A DNA stretch of 36,479 nt from Clostridia bacterium (GTDB taxonomy: Bacteria; Bacillota; Clostridia; Oscillospirales; CAG-382), in NCBI GenBank assembly GCA_017516825.1, contig JAFXBC010000040.1, forward strand, positions 1 through 36,479, read 5' to 3'. Below the pieces are notes generated by a model. It was not told where the DNA came from and searched no databases. It saw only the letters and a list, made by a program, of their open reading frames with translations. The translations under genes were made by a program, and so were the position numbers. Below are positions 25,688 through 32,736 of the stretch, piece after piece. The first letter of the stretch is position 1; every line of letters begins with the position of its first letter.

Positions 25688-25716
25688 AAGAAGACCCCTG
25701 AAAAGGTCTTCTTTTT
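25688..25716 (+). terminator. Terminator of the phage-derived operon
   Basis: AAGAAGACC (25688-25696) pairs with GGTCTTCTT (25705-25713), followed by a T tract. It isolates the operon from the lipoprotein gene. Confidence 0.88.
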
Positions 25717-25738
25717 GCGCGTACGGAATTGGGTGACA

Positions 25739-25767
25739 TTGACAAATTCACGAGCGTTTGCTATACT
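25739..25767 (+). promoter_or_regulatory. Promoter of the BIG2/GLUG lipoprotein gene
   Basis: TTGACA (25739-25744), 17-base spacer and TATACT (25762-25767). The post -35 bases AAATTCACGAG resemble those of the promoter at 2161. Confidence 0.85.
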
Positions 25768-25817
25768 GCATATATGAATGATGTATAAATATCTATCATA
25801 GGAAGGAAGATCGTTTT

Positions 25818-28160
25818 ATGAAGAAGCTCCTTTTGTGCCTGATACCGACTTTATTATTCCTATGCTTATTGGCCTCCTGCACACCGACATGGGTGACGGA
25901 CGCTTGGCTGGAATCCTCCGGGGGATCTTCCGCGGAGTCGGTTTCGTCGGCGGAGCCGTGGGAGTCTTCCGAGGAAGCTTCCTCCGCACCGGAGGAATCC
26001 AGGCCCGGAGAAACCGAGCCCGAAGTAAGCGAGCCCGAGATCAGTGAACCCGAAGTAAGCGAACCCGAAGAAAGCGAGCCCGAGGTCAGCGAACCGGAAG
26101 TCAGTGAGCCGGAAGTCAGTGAGCCGGAAGTCAGTGAGCCGGAAGTCAGTGAGCCGGAAGTCAGCGAGCCGGAAGTCAGCGAGCCGGAAGTCAGTGAACC
26201 CGAGGTGAGTGAGCCCGAGGAAATTTACGTAGAAAAGATTATTGTGAGCGCTTCCAAGGGGGAATTGACCGTTGGAGAGACGATGACCTTGGACGTGAAG
26301 GTCAGCCCCGACAACGCTGATGAAAAAGCCGTGATCTGGTCTATCGAATCCGGCAGCAAGTACGCTTCCATTTCTTCCGACGGTGTTCTGACGGCAAAGG
26401 CGGCAGGCAAGGTCACCGTAAAGGCCACCGCCAAGGATGGCTCCGGGGTGTCTGCCACCTATACCGTCACCGTAAAGCCCATTTTGGTGACCTCCATCAC
26501 CATCAGCGGCAACACCACCGTGGAGGAAGGTAAGACGGTCACCTTGTCCGCTACCGTGAAGCCGGATAACGCCGAAAACAAGGGGGTGACCTGGTCTATT
26601 TCCTCCGGCAGTTCTTATGCTTCCATTTCTTCCGACGGTGTTCTGACGGCGAAAGCGGCAGGTAAGGTCACCGTAAAAGCCGCCGCCAAGGACGGCTCCG
26701 GTGTTTCTGCGACTTATACCGTTACCGTGAAGGCGGGTGCAATGTGGGAAGGGGAAGGCACCAAGGCCAACCCGTTCCTCATTAAGAACCTTACCGATCT
26801 GAAGAATCTGCAGAAGGTGGTGGACAAGAAGGGCTATTACTTCCTGCAGGTTGCGGATATTGACTGTTCCTCCGTGGAGACCTGGATCGTGATCGGTACC
26901 GAGGAAAAGCCCTTCCGCCATCATTACGACGGCGGCGGGTATACCATCAAGAATCTGCATTTTGCAGGGGAGAGTGGCGGGTTGATCACCGTTGCGGAGG
27001 ACACTACCTTCCGTGATATCCATATCGAAAATGCCACCGCAAAAGACGTACAGACGTCCCTGGGCTCCATCGTGGGCTATGGCACCAACTGCTCCTTCTA
27101 CGATTGCAGTGCCAAGGTGGAGTTCAGCGGTTCCAACCCCAACGTGGGCGGTATCGTCGGCTACGTGGTGCTGAACGAAAATCAGACGGTATTGATGGAA
27201 AACTGCCATGCGGAGGGTACCATCCATTGCGGTGCTTATGCAGGCGGCTTGATCGGACAGATTTACAAGTATTACGAAAACAACGAAACGCCCGAAGAAC
27301 CCAAGGCGGCGGTGACCGATTGCTACGCCAACGTGGAGATCTCCGTGCCGGGCGGTGCCGGTGACGGCGCCAATGTAGGCGGCCTCATCGGTTGTTCCAA
27401 TGGCGTGAAGATCCATCATTGCCACGCTACGGGCAACGTGACTGCTAAGTTTGAATACATGGGCGGCTTGGTGGGGCAATCCGGCTACGCCTGCGAGATC
27501 GCCTACTGCTACGCCACCGGAGACGTGACCTGCACCTCCGACGATCAGTACGGCGGCGCCTTTGCAGGGGGGTTGGTAGGGTATATGTTCAGCGATACCC
27601 ACGTTCACGATTGCTACGCCACGGGAGATATTTCCGCTCCCGACGTGGGCTGGAGCAACTGTCAGGATAAGCCTTCCATGGACGGCGGTCCTTGGCTGAA
27701 CTACCGCAATCCCTGCGGCTCTTTGATCGGTTGCATCCACGTGATCGGTCAAAGCTACAAGATGGAGCTTTACAACTGCTACGCCACGGGTACCGTGTAT
27801 GCCCCGAAGATCTGCGAGGATGACCGCGTTTACTGCCACGGTGCGGTGGTAGGGTGTATCTACGACCACGTCACCCGCCGCAACGTCATCGACAAGAGCA
27901 AGTACGATCAGACCGATTGGGCGGGCTTCAGCGAGGTCTCCTTTACCAGGCTGGAGAGTTGCTTCAACGTGGAGGCTTTGCGTACCTACTTCCGGCCCAT
28001 CACCGAGTTTACCAGATCTTCCCAACGCAAGTATGAAATGCCCGTCCACGAATACGTGGAGATAATCACCGAGGAACAGCTCACGGATCAATCCGTCTTT
28101 GAGGGCTGGGACTTCGAGAACGTGTGGATCATGGGCGAAAACGGACCCGAGCTGCGATAA
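25818..28160 (+). CDS. Surface lipoprotein with SEPEV repeat, two BIG2 domains and GLUG-type beta-helix
   Basis: The 780-aa product starts at ATG with GGAAGGA upstream. Residues 1-21 are a lipoprotein signal (hydrophobic stretch then LLASC, lipid on C21). A Ser/Glu-rich spacer leads to 14 pentapeptide units SEPEV (about 67-136), a stalk-like acidic repeat. Two BIG2 Ig domains follow (about 137-300), with near-identical DNA in their second halves. Residues about 305-740 carry GLUG-like units (GGLIGQ, GGIVGYV, GGLVGYM, each after [11 protein letters not shown] strands), which form a beta-helix in adhesins. The stalk probably displays the adhesin domain beyond the wall. It is monocistronic and not part of the phage operon: it has its own promoter and a signal peptide. 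Confidence 0.88.
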   Translation: MKKLLLCLIPTLLFLCLLASCTPTWVTDAWLESSGGSSAESVSSAEPWESSEEASSAPEESRPGETEPEVSEPEISEPEVSEPEESEPEVSEPEVSEPEVSEPEVSEPEVSEPEVSEPEVSEPEVSEPEVSEPEEIYVEKIIVSASKGELTVGETMTLDVKVSPDNADEKAVIWSIESGSKYASISSDGVLTAKAAGKVTVKATAKDGSGVSATYTVTVKPILVTSITISGNTTVEEGKTVTLSATVKPDNAENKGVTWSISSGSSYASISSDGVLTAKAAGKVTVKAAAKDGSGVSATYTVTVKAGAMWEGEGTKANPFLIKNLTDLKNLQKVVDKKGYYFLQVADIDCSSVETWIVIGTEEKPFRHHYDGGGYTIKNLHFAGESGGLITVAEDTTFRDIHIENATAKDVQTSLGSIVGYGTNCSFYDCSAKVEFSGSNPNVGGIVGYVVLNENQTVLMENCHAEGTIHCGAYAGGLIGQIYKYYENNETPEEPKAAVTDCYANVEISVPGGAGDGANVGGLIGCSNGVKIHHCHATGNVTAKFEYMGGLVGQSGYACEIAYCYATGDVTCTSDDQYGGAFAGGLVGYMFSDTHVHDCYATGDISAPDVGWSNCQDKPSMDGGPWLNYRNPCGSLIGCIHVIGQSYKMELYNCYATGTVYAPKICEDDRVYCHGAVVGCIYDHVTRRNVIDKSKYDQTDWAGFSEVSFTRLESCFNVEALRTYFRPITEFTRSSQRKYEMPVHEYVEIITEEQLTDQSVFEGWDFENVWIMGENGPELR
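26016..26225 (+). repeat. Fourteen 15-bp in-frame tandem repeats encoding SEPEV
   Basis: Consensus GARCCSGARGTNAGY, in register from 26016. Units 7, 8, 9 and 12 are identical at DNA level and edge units are diverged, the pattern of recent internal expansion. Length is likely variable between strains. Confidence 0.92.
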
Positions 28161-28175
28161 AACGAAACATTTTTT

Positions 28176-28205
28176 GGAAGCCTTCTGCGGAGGGCTTCCT
28201 TTTTT
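28176..28205 (+). terminator. Terminator of the lipoprotein gene
   Basis: GGAAGCC pairs with GGCTTCC around a TTCTGCGGAG centre, followed by six T. Confidence 0.88.
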
Positions 28206-28209
28206 GCTC

Positions 28210-28238
28210 TTGAAATGTTCATATCTTTGTGATACAAT
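28210..28238 (+). promoter_or_regulatory. Promoter of the 166-aa/512-aa operon
   Basis: TTGAAA (28210-28215), 17-base spacer and TACAAT (28233-28238), immediately after the previous terminator. Confidence 0.8.
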
Positions 28239-28264
28239 GGGAGCAATTGAAAGGAAGGTACCGT

Positions 28265-28765
28265 ATGAAAAATATCTGGAAAAAATATTGGCCCCTTTGC
28301 AGTCTGGCTGTGATTTTGCTCATCGGCGGCTTGGTGCTTTTGGGGATCTCCATGCACTCCACCCCCGAAAAGGCTGTGGAGGGCTACATCCGCGCTTCCC
28401 TGGAGTACGACGTGGACGGGCTTTTGGAGCACGCCTCGGAATACCAGCTCACCTCCCTTGCGGGGAACGTGGAGATGGATCTTGAGACCTTGCGGGAAAT
28501 GCTGACGGTGGCTTACCAACAGGCGGCGGAATTCAGCGAGAAGGGGAAGATCGAGTTCTACTCCGAGGAGCCCGTCTACGTTGCCCACGGCTCCGATCAA
28601 TACAACGAGCTGATGGAGCGCTACAAGGTGCGGGGGACGCCCGAGGACGTGGACGAGATGGCCATCGTGGCAGGGGTCTATTACGTTGACGGCGTGCTGA
28701 CCAACCGTTACCGGGTGGTGGCGGTGAACTGCGGCGGCACCTGGTATTACGGCTTTATTGAGTGA
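28265..28765 (+). CDS. Membrane-anchored extracytoplasmic protein, unknown function
   Basis: The 166-aa product starts at the ATG at 28265 with GAAAGGAAGG upstream; an ATG 36 bases earlier lies on the -10 region and was rejected. Residues 1-32 hold a basic start and one TM helix (PLCSLAVILLIGGLVLLGI). The outside domain begins STPEKAVEGYIRASLEYDVDGLLEHAS, a pattern like DUF4878/NTF2-like lipoprotein domains, and ends in short strands (YRVVAVNCGGTWYYGF). The role is unknown. It is 12 bases above the next gene and co-transcribed with it. Confidence 0.75.
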   Translation: MKNIWKKYWPLCSLAVILLIGGLVLLGISMHSTPEKAVEGYIRASLEYDVDGLLEHASEYQLTSLAGNVEMDLETLREMLTVAYQQAAEFSEKGKIEFYSEEPVYVAHGSDQYNELMERYKVRGTPEDVDEMAIVAGVYYVDGVLTNRYRVVAVNCGGTWYYGFIE

Positions 28766-28777
28766 GGAAAACTTGAC

Positions 28778-30316
28778 ATGAAGATCGAAAGAAAAGACGG
28801 CAAGCTTTTGGTGACGGTGGAGACCAAAGCCAACGTAGACGACCAAAGAGATCTCCGCCAGCCCTTCCGCAACCGCTTTGCAGGAGGTACTTATACCGCC
28901 ACCCTTTCCGAGACGGAGGATCTGACCTCCGCGGCGGCCATCCGCTACACCAAGCGGGGCGGCGGTGTGTACGTTTACAGCAACAACCCCGAAATGCTGG
29001 CCCCTGCGGACGTGGGGCAGGCCATCCTGAAAAACCAGGGGCTGACAGGGGAAATCTTCTTCACCTACGAGCATTCCAACCATACCGGCGCGCCCTTCTT
29101 CCTGGGGTATCAGCTCCGCAATGAGGAGGATCACCCCGTGGAGGTGACGGTGCTGAACGTGGGCACCCAGGTGCGGGGCGAATGGCTGGGTCAAAGAGAA
29201 TGGAGCGATTTTTACAGCCTGAAGTTTGACCTGCCTGCCGATTACTTCTTTGAAGACGGCAAGACGGTGAACCCCATCTACGTGGGGTGTGATTATATTG
29301 ACTACACCCCTCAGCTTTATGCTCCCGAGGTGTTTACCATCCCCGCAGGGGGCTACCTCTGGGTGCTGGGCGGCACCTCCGGGGATCTGGCCTACGGCTC
29401 CCTTTCCGGCAAGACGGCGGATCAGGCTGTTCTGAACGGCAAGTGTGCCAACGGCGCGGTACGGTTTGTGGTCAGCGGCGGCAAGGTGACGGGTACCTTC
29501 TGGTGCTACACCGAGCCCGCTCAGTGCGACCCCGCAAAGCCCCAGCAGGGCTACGTGGTCAACCGTGACGGCAGGAACTACGCCGCCCAGTACAAGGGCA
29601 TTGACGACACCACTATCGGCCTTGCGGAGACGGAGGCGGTCTGGATCTTCGGCGACGCCACCAAGGCGGGCAGGCTCCCCGTGGAGTACACCGTCCGCCG
29701 TGACCCGGAGCATCTTTCCGTGACGGAGCCTTATGCAAAGCTGAATTTGCGGGAGTACAAGGTGGAAGGCGATTGCTGGCTCACCTCCCTGAATCCCAAC
29801 GACAATCCCACCGCCGTGGGCACGGATATGATCGTCTTCAAGTGCGTTACCGAGGATGGCAGAGAGGTGTGCATCGACACCGAGACCACCGACGGGGAAG
29901 GGAAGAAATCCAACATCGGCAACTGGATGATGCAGAACCAGGTGAACTACACCTTCGCCAACGCAGGCAAACGGGACAGACGTTTGAAGATCTATTCCCG
30001 TGGCACCGGCGTCCTTGCGGTGATGGTGCGGGAGGAAAGCGGCAGACTTCTGGAAAAGAAGCTGCTGTTACAGCCCTACAACTTCGACAAAAAGGAAAAC
30101 GCCTTTGCAGGGGTGGACAGAGACCTGCTGGTGGAAAAGAACGGCCGCTGGTGGTTCCCCGTCTCCGATGGCAGACCCTTCTGCGACGTGTGGGACCAGC
30201 GTTCGTTAGCATATCAGCTTACCGTCCCTGCCGAAACGGTGTGCAGGATCTCCATTGACGACCTCATCCTCGCCAATTCCTGCGGCGGCGTGAATCATTG
30301 GGTAGAGATCGACTAA
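28778..30316 (+). CDS. Uncharacterised beta-rich protein, 512 aa
   Basis: ATG start 12 bases after the upstream stop, with GTGAGG as ribosome site. No signal peptide or TM helix is visible, although the neighbour is membrane-anchored. The sequence is all-beta in character: MKIERKDGKLLVTVETKAN, then YTATLSETEDL, a hub with FFLGYQLRNEEDHPVEVTVLNVG, IPAGGYLWVLGG, and a C-terminal part with IYSRGTGVLAVMVREESG and LTVPAETVCRISIDDL. No catalytic motif or family is recognised. The pairing with the 166-aa gene under one promoter and terminator suggests a joint role. Confidence 0.75.
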   Translation: MKIERKDGKLLVTVETKANVDDQRDLRQPFRNRFAGGTYTATLSETEDLTSAAAIRYTKRGGGVYVYSNNPEMLAPADVGQAILKNQGLTGEIFFTYEHSNHTGAPFFLGYQLRNEEDHPVEVTVLNVGTQVRGEWLGQREWSDFYSLKFDLPADYFFEDGKTVNPIYVGCDYIDYTPQLYAPEVFTIPAGGYLWVLGGTSGDLAYGSLSGKTADQAVLNGKCANGAVRFVVSGGKVTGTFWCYTEPAQCDPAKPQQGYVVNRDGRNYAAQYKGIDDTTIGLAETEAVWIFGDATKAGRLPVEYTVRRDPEHLSVTEPYAKLNLREYKVEGDCWLTSLNPNDNPTAVGTDMIVFKCVTEDGREVCIDTETTDGEGKKSNIGNWMMQNQVNYTFANAGKRDRRLKIYSRGTGVLAVMVREESGRLLEKKLLLQPYNFDKKENAFAGVDRDLLVEKNGRWWFPVSDGRPFCDVWDQRSLAYQLTVPAETVCRISIDDLILANSCGGVNHWVEID

Positions 30317-30323
30317 ACGAATT

Positions 30324-30358
30324 AAAAAGGACGATGGCTTTGTACCATCGTCCTTTTT
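30324..30358. terminator. Bidirectional terminator
   Basis: AAAAAGGACGATGG (30324-30337) and CCATCGTCCTTTTT (30345-30358) form a perfect 14-bp stem between the convergent 512-aa and XRE-TPR genes. Confidence 0.92.
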
Positions 30359-30368
30359 GCGTATAGGG

Positions 30369-31388
30369 TTATTGTCTGCTGTATTCCCCGAGGCCGTATT
30401 CTGCCAGGTATTCCTCAAAGGGAACCATGTAGTACTCCCGATTTTCCCCGAAATCCTTCCAGGCGGTGGAGACGATACGGTAAGCGGTGTCAACAGCCTC
30501 CAGGCATTCCGCCTTCAAGCCCAAACGGTGGTAGCAGGCGGCAAGGCATTGGTAGAACCCCCAATGGAAGGTCTGCATCCCGTCCCAAAGGTACTGCTCC
30601 TGCCCCTCGTATTCCTCCAAAAGGTAGGCCTCCAGCACCGAAAGCCCCTTGCGGTAGGACTTCAAGGCACGGGCCACGTAGTCGGCGGGGCGTTCCTGCT
30701 CCTCCATGCGAAGCCAGGCGTTGCCCTCCTCAAAGGCGGCGATATACAGCCCTTGGAGATGGTCGCAACGGGAGAGAATGGCGGCGTTCAGCTTTTCCTT
30801 CCCTTCCAGATGGAGCATCATCACGTCGTTACGCAGGGTGATGTCATCGGGAAGGCTTTCCAGGATCTCCTTTGCCTTGGCGCGATCGCCCTTTTTCAGG
30901 TAGGCCACCGCCAGAAGCTCCTTCAGCTTGCAAACTCTGGGGAAATCCCCGCTTTCGGAGATCAGCTTTTCCGCCAGGCGGATCAGCTCCTCCAGGTGGG
31001 CGGTGTTGCCGTTTTCCCGCAGGTCGTATTCGTAGGCGCTTACCAGCGCGGTCAGCAAGGCCTCGTTGCCGGGGTAGTCCAGCAAAGCGGTCTTTACGGT
31101 TTCCGCGTAGCGGAGGGGATCCTCGTAGAAATAGCTCTGTGCCTCCCGCAGGAGGTCGTCGATCTTCTGTTGCAGGCCCAGCAGGTCAAAATCGAACAAA
31201 ACGTCCAGGGAGACCTGAAAGAACCCTGCGATGGCGGGGATCATGGCTACGTCGGGGTAGGTGAGCCCGCTTTCCCACTTGCTTACCGCCTGGGGAGAGA
31301 CGGAGAGGGCAGAGGCCAGGCCTTCCTGGGTCAACCCCTTTTTCTTCCGCAGAGAACGGATGCGGAGTCCGATGTTGATGGTTTGCAT
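30369..31388 (-). CDS. XRE-family regulator with TPR-like C-terminal domain (copy B)
   Basis: The 339-aa product starts best at the ATG at 31388; the ATG at 31400 sits directly on the AAAGGA site. Residues 8-62 are an XRE helix-turn-helix (IRSLRKKKGLTQEGLASALSVSPQAVSKWESG). The remaining 270 residues are helical with TPR-like pairs (AVAYLKKGDRAKAKEILESLP, ECLEAVDTAYRIV). HTH-TPR proteins of the RRNPP type often bind signalling peptides, but membership here is not proven and no peptide gene was found. The paralogue next door has the same layout. Confidence 0.85.
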   Translation of the reverse strand: MQTINIGLRIRSLRKKKGLTQEGLASALSVSPQAVSKWESGLTYPDVAMIPAIAGFFQVSLDVLFDFDLLGLQQKIDDLLREAQSYFYEDPLRYAETVKTALLDYPGNEALLTALVSAYEYDLRENGNTAHLEELIRLAEKLISESGDFPRVCKLKELLAVAYLKKGDRAKAKEILESLPDDITLRNDVMMLHLEGKEKLNAAILSRCDHLQGLYIAAFEEGNAWLRMEEQERPADYVARALKSYRKGLSVLEAYLLEEYEGQEQYLWDGMQTFHWGFYQCLAACYHRLGLKAECLEAVDTAYRIVSTAWKDFGENREYYMVPFEEYLAEYGLGEYSRQ

Positions 31389-31436
31389 AGTCGTTACCAT
31401 TCCTTTGTATGGATTGTGACGCGCTTCACTATGGGT

Positions 31437-31465
31437 AGGATACCACAAAGCAAAAGGATTTGCAA
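31437..31465 (-). promoter_or_regulatory. Promoter of XRE-TPR copy B
   Basis: On the minus strand: TTGCAA (31460-31465), 17-base spacer and TATCCT (31437-31442). Confidence 0.55.
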
Positions 31466-31481
31466 CAACCTGTTTTTAGAA

Positions 31482-31509
31482 GAAAAACAACCGACGGTTG
31501 CGTCGGTTG
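31482..31509 (-). terminator. Terminator of XRE-TPR copy A
   Basis: On the minus strand CAACCGACG, loop CAAC, CGTCGGTTG then TTTTT. It begins 9 bases after the stop, so the two XRE genes are separate transcripts. Confidence 0.9.
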
Positions 31510-31517
31510 AGAAAAGG

Positions 31518-32609
31518 CTATTCCATTGCGCTTTCCATTGCCAGACATTCCAAAAACGCGGGATCTGCGGCAATGGGGGAGTCCTCCCCGGGGAGACAGC
31601 TTTTCAGGTAGAAGGCGAAATTGCTTTTCAGCTCTGCCGCCTGCTTGCGGTTGCCTTGCTCCTTGCAGATGCGGTGATCGGAGAGCAGATCCTCGGCAAG
31701 CGCACGGACGGTCTCCAAGGCTTTTTGGGGCTGTGAACAGGCGAGATACTCCTTGGCCAGGTGGTTGTACCCGCTGTAAAGCCATTTGGTGTGGATCCCA
31801 CAGTCCCATAGCAGAGTGTCGCTGAATTTTACCGCGGACAAAAGCGCCTGCCACGCGGCAACCGCCTCCGTGTTACGGGCAATGGAAAGGCGGCTTGCCT
31901 TCACCGCCAAAGCCCGCAGATATTGGTGGGTGGCTTCCAGGCATTCCCGGGAGGCGATCCGGATGCAGGCTTGGTGGTCGCCCTTGGCGGAAGCGATCTC
32001 AATCTCCATGGCGGAACGGATGCCCCCTCTTTGGGGCAGGCTCTCCGCCAGCTCCTCTGCGGGAGAAAACTCACGGTTGTACAGATAGAGAACGATCAGG
32101 GTCTGCTTGGCGTCGGTGACGCGGGTGACGTCCCTGTCGTAGCGGATCACCCCGCGGAGAAGGCTCACCGCCTCCCGATACAGCTTGTCCTTTTCCTCCT
32201 TTGGGTTGCTTCCGTAGTACAGTACCCGTGTGAGGCTGTCCGCGCACAAAAGCTTCACCTCGTGATCCAGGGGATATTTCTTGAGATGCTCCTTGTAAAG
32301 CTTGTAGCAGGCGTAGTAGGCGTCGTCAAAACGGCCGTACACCTTCCCGATGCCTCCCGTGATGGCCTCCGTCTCCGCCAGCAGGGCGGTCTTGTCCGTC
32401 TGCTGGTCTCCGCCCACCCCCAAAAGGCAATCGGTGGTGACCTCCAGGATGGCGGCCAGGGGGACGATCTGGGAGATATCCGGCATGGTGCTGTCGCATT
32501 CCCATTTGGAAAGGGCCTGGACGGAAACGCCCAGCTGCTCTGCCAGCTCCGATTGGGTGAGCTGTGCTTCCTTCCGCAAGGTCTTCAAGCGTTGACCGAA
32601 GGTGAACAT
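31518..32609 (-). CDS. XRE-family regulator with TPR-like C-terminal domain (copy A)
   Basis: The 363-aa product starts at ATG with AAAAGGAG 8 bases upstream. Residues 5-60 are an XRE helix-turn-helix (RLKTLRKEAQLTQSELAEQLGVSVQALSKWECDSTMPD). The C-terminal 290 residues are helical with TPR-like repeats (CYKLYKEHLKKYPLDHEVKLL, AWQALLSAVKFSDTLLWDCG, HLAKEYLACSQPQKALETVRALAEDLL). It is the paralogue of the gene at 30369 but diverged throughout, so the duplication is old. A regulated target is not evident; it may control the neighbouring genes. Confidence 0.87.
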   Translation of the reverse strand: MFTFGQRLKTLRKEAQLTQSELAEQLGVSVQALSKWECDSTMPDISQIVPLAAILEVTTDCLLGVGGDQQTDKTALLAETEAITGGIGKVYGRFDDAYYACYKLYKEHLKKYPLDHEVKLLCADSLTRVLYYGSNPKEEKDKLYREAVSLLRGVIRYDRDVTRVTDAKQTLIVLYLYNREFSPAEELAESLPQRGGIRSAMEIEIASAKGDHQACIRIASRECLEATHQYLRALAVKASRLSIARNTEAVAAWQALLSAVKFSDTLLWDCGIHTKWLYSGYNHLAKEYLACSQPQKALETVRALAEDLLSDHRICKEQGNRKQAAELKSNFAFYLKSCLPGEDSPIAADPAFLECLAMESAME

Positions 32610-32658
32610 GGTTTTTGCTCCTTTTTTCTTGGTTTTTGTTCTTTTTCTTGATGAAAAC

Positions 32659-32687
32659 AGTATAGCACACTTTGGAGCGCCTGTAAA
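32659..32687 (-). promoter_or_regulatory. Promoter of XRE-TPR copy A
   Basis: On the minus strand: TTTACA (32682-32687), 17-base spacer and TATACT (32659-32664). Confidence 0.8.
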
Positions 32688-32718
32688 GAAAAAGATAGGA
32701 GAGCTTTCGCTCTCCTAT
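32686..32718 (-). terminator. Terminator of the P-type ATPase gene
   Basis: On the minus strand ATAGGAGAGC, loop GAAA, GCTCTCCTAT, then CTTTTTC. The hairpin is part of a 31-bp sequence found again at 35346. Its T tract overlaps the -35 of the XRE-TPR promoter. Confidence 0.82.
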
Positions 32719-32727
32719 GGGTTGATT
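32697..32727 (-). repeat. 31-bp direct repeat, copy 1
   Basis: Identical to 35346-35376 over all 31 bases, covering a terminator hairpin plus about 11 bases toward the stop codon. The two copies flank the ATPase/TetR cassette. Confidence 0.9.
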
Positions 32728-32736
32728 CCGTTGGGA

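Larger units (their letters stand above)
16506..25716 (+). mobile_element. Compact phage-derived packaging and capsid operon, prophage remnant or GTA-like
   Basis: The ordered genes are small terminase, large terminase, portal, scaffold-like, coat, decoration-like, connector-like, hub-like, coiled-coil protein, holin and two small proteins. This is the head order of P22-like short-tailed phages. All frames are open and tightly packed, with one promoter and one end terminator. No integrase, repressor, replication gene, tail fibre or endolysin is present. I found no flanking att repeat by eye. Base composition and codon use look like those of the neighbours. Confidence 0.75.

Noticed and set aside
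16400..25800. Search for att direct repeats at the ends of the phage-derived operon
   Set aside because: No convincing repeat was found by eye between 16380-16590 and 25680-25810; short matches were chance-level. A proper repeat search could change this.
26016..26225. 15-bp repeats as a CRISPR or integration site
   Set aside because: The units are contiguous, without spacers, and in frame with a surface protein.
25866..28091. 741-codon minus-strand frame opposite the SEPEV lipoprotein
   Set aside because: Antisense to a gene with lipobox, BIG2 and GLUG motifs; its repeats are only the complement of the SEPEV repeat.
25818..28160. Lipoprotein as a tail fibre of the adjacent phage operon
   Set aside because: It has a lipoprotein signal, its own promoter, and a terminator separates it from the phage genes.
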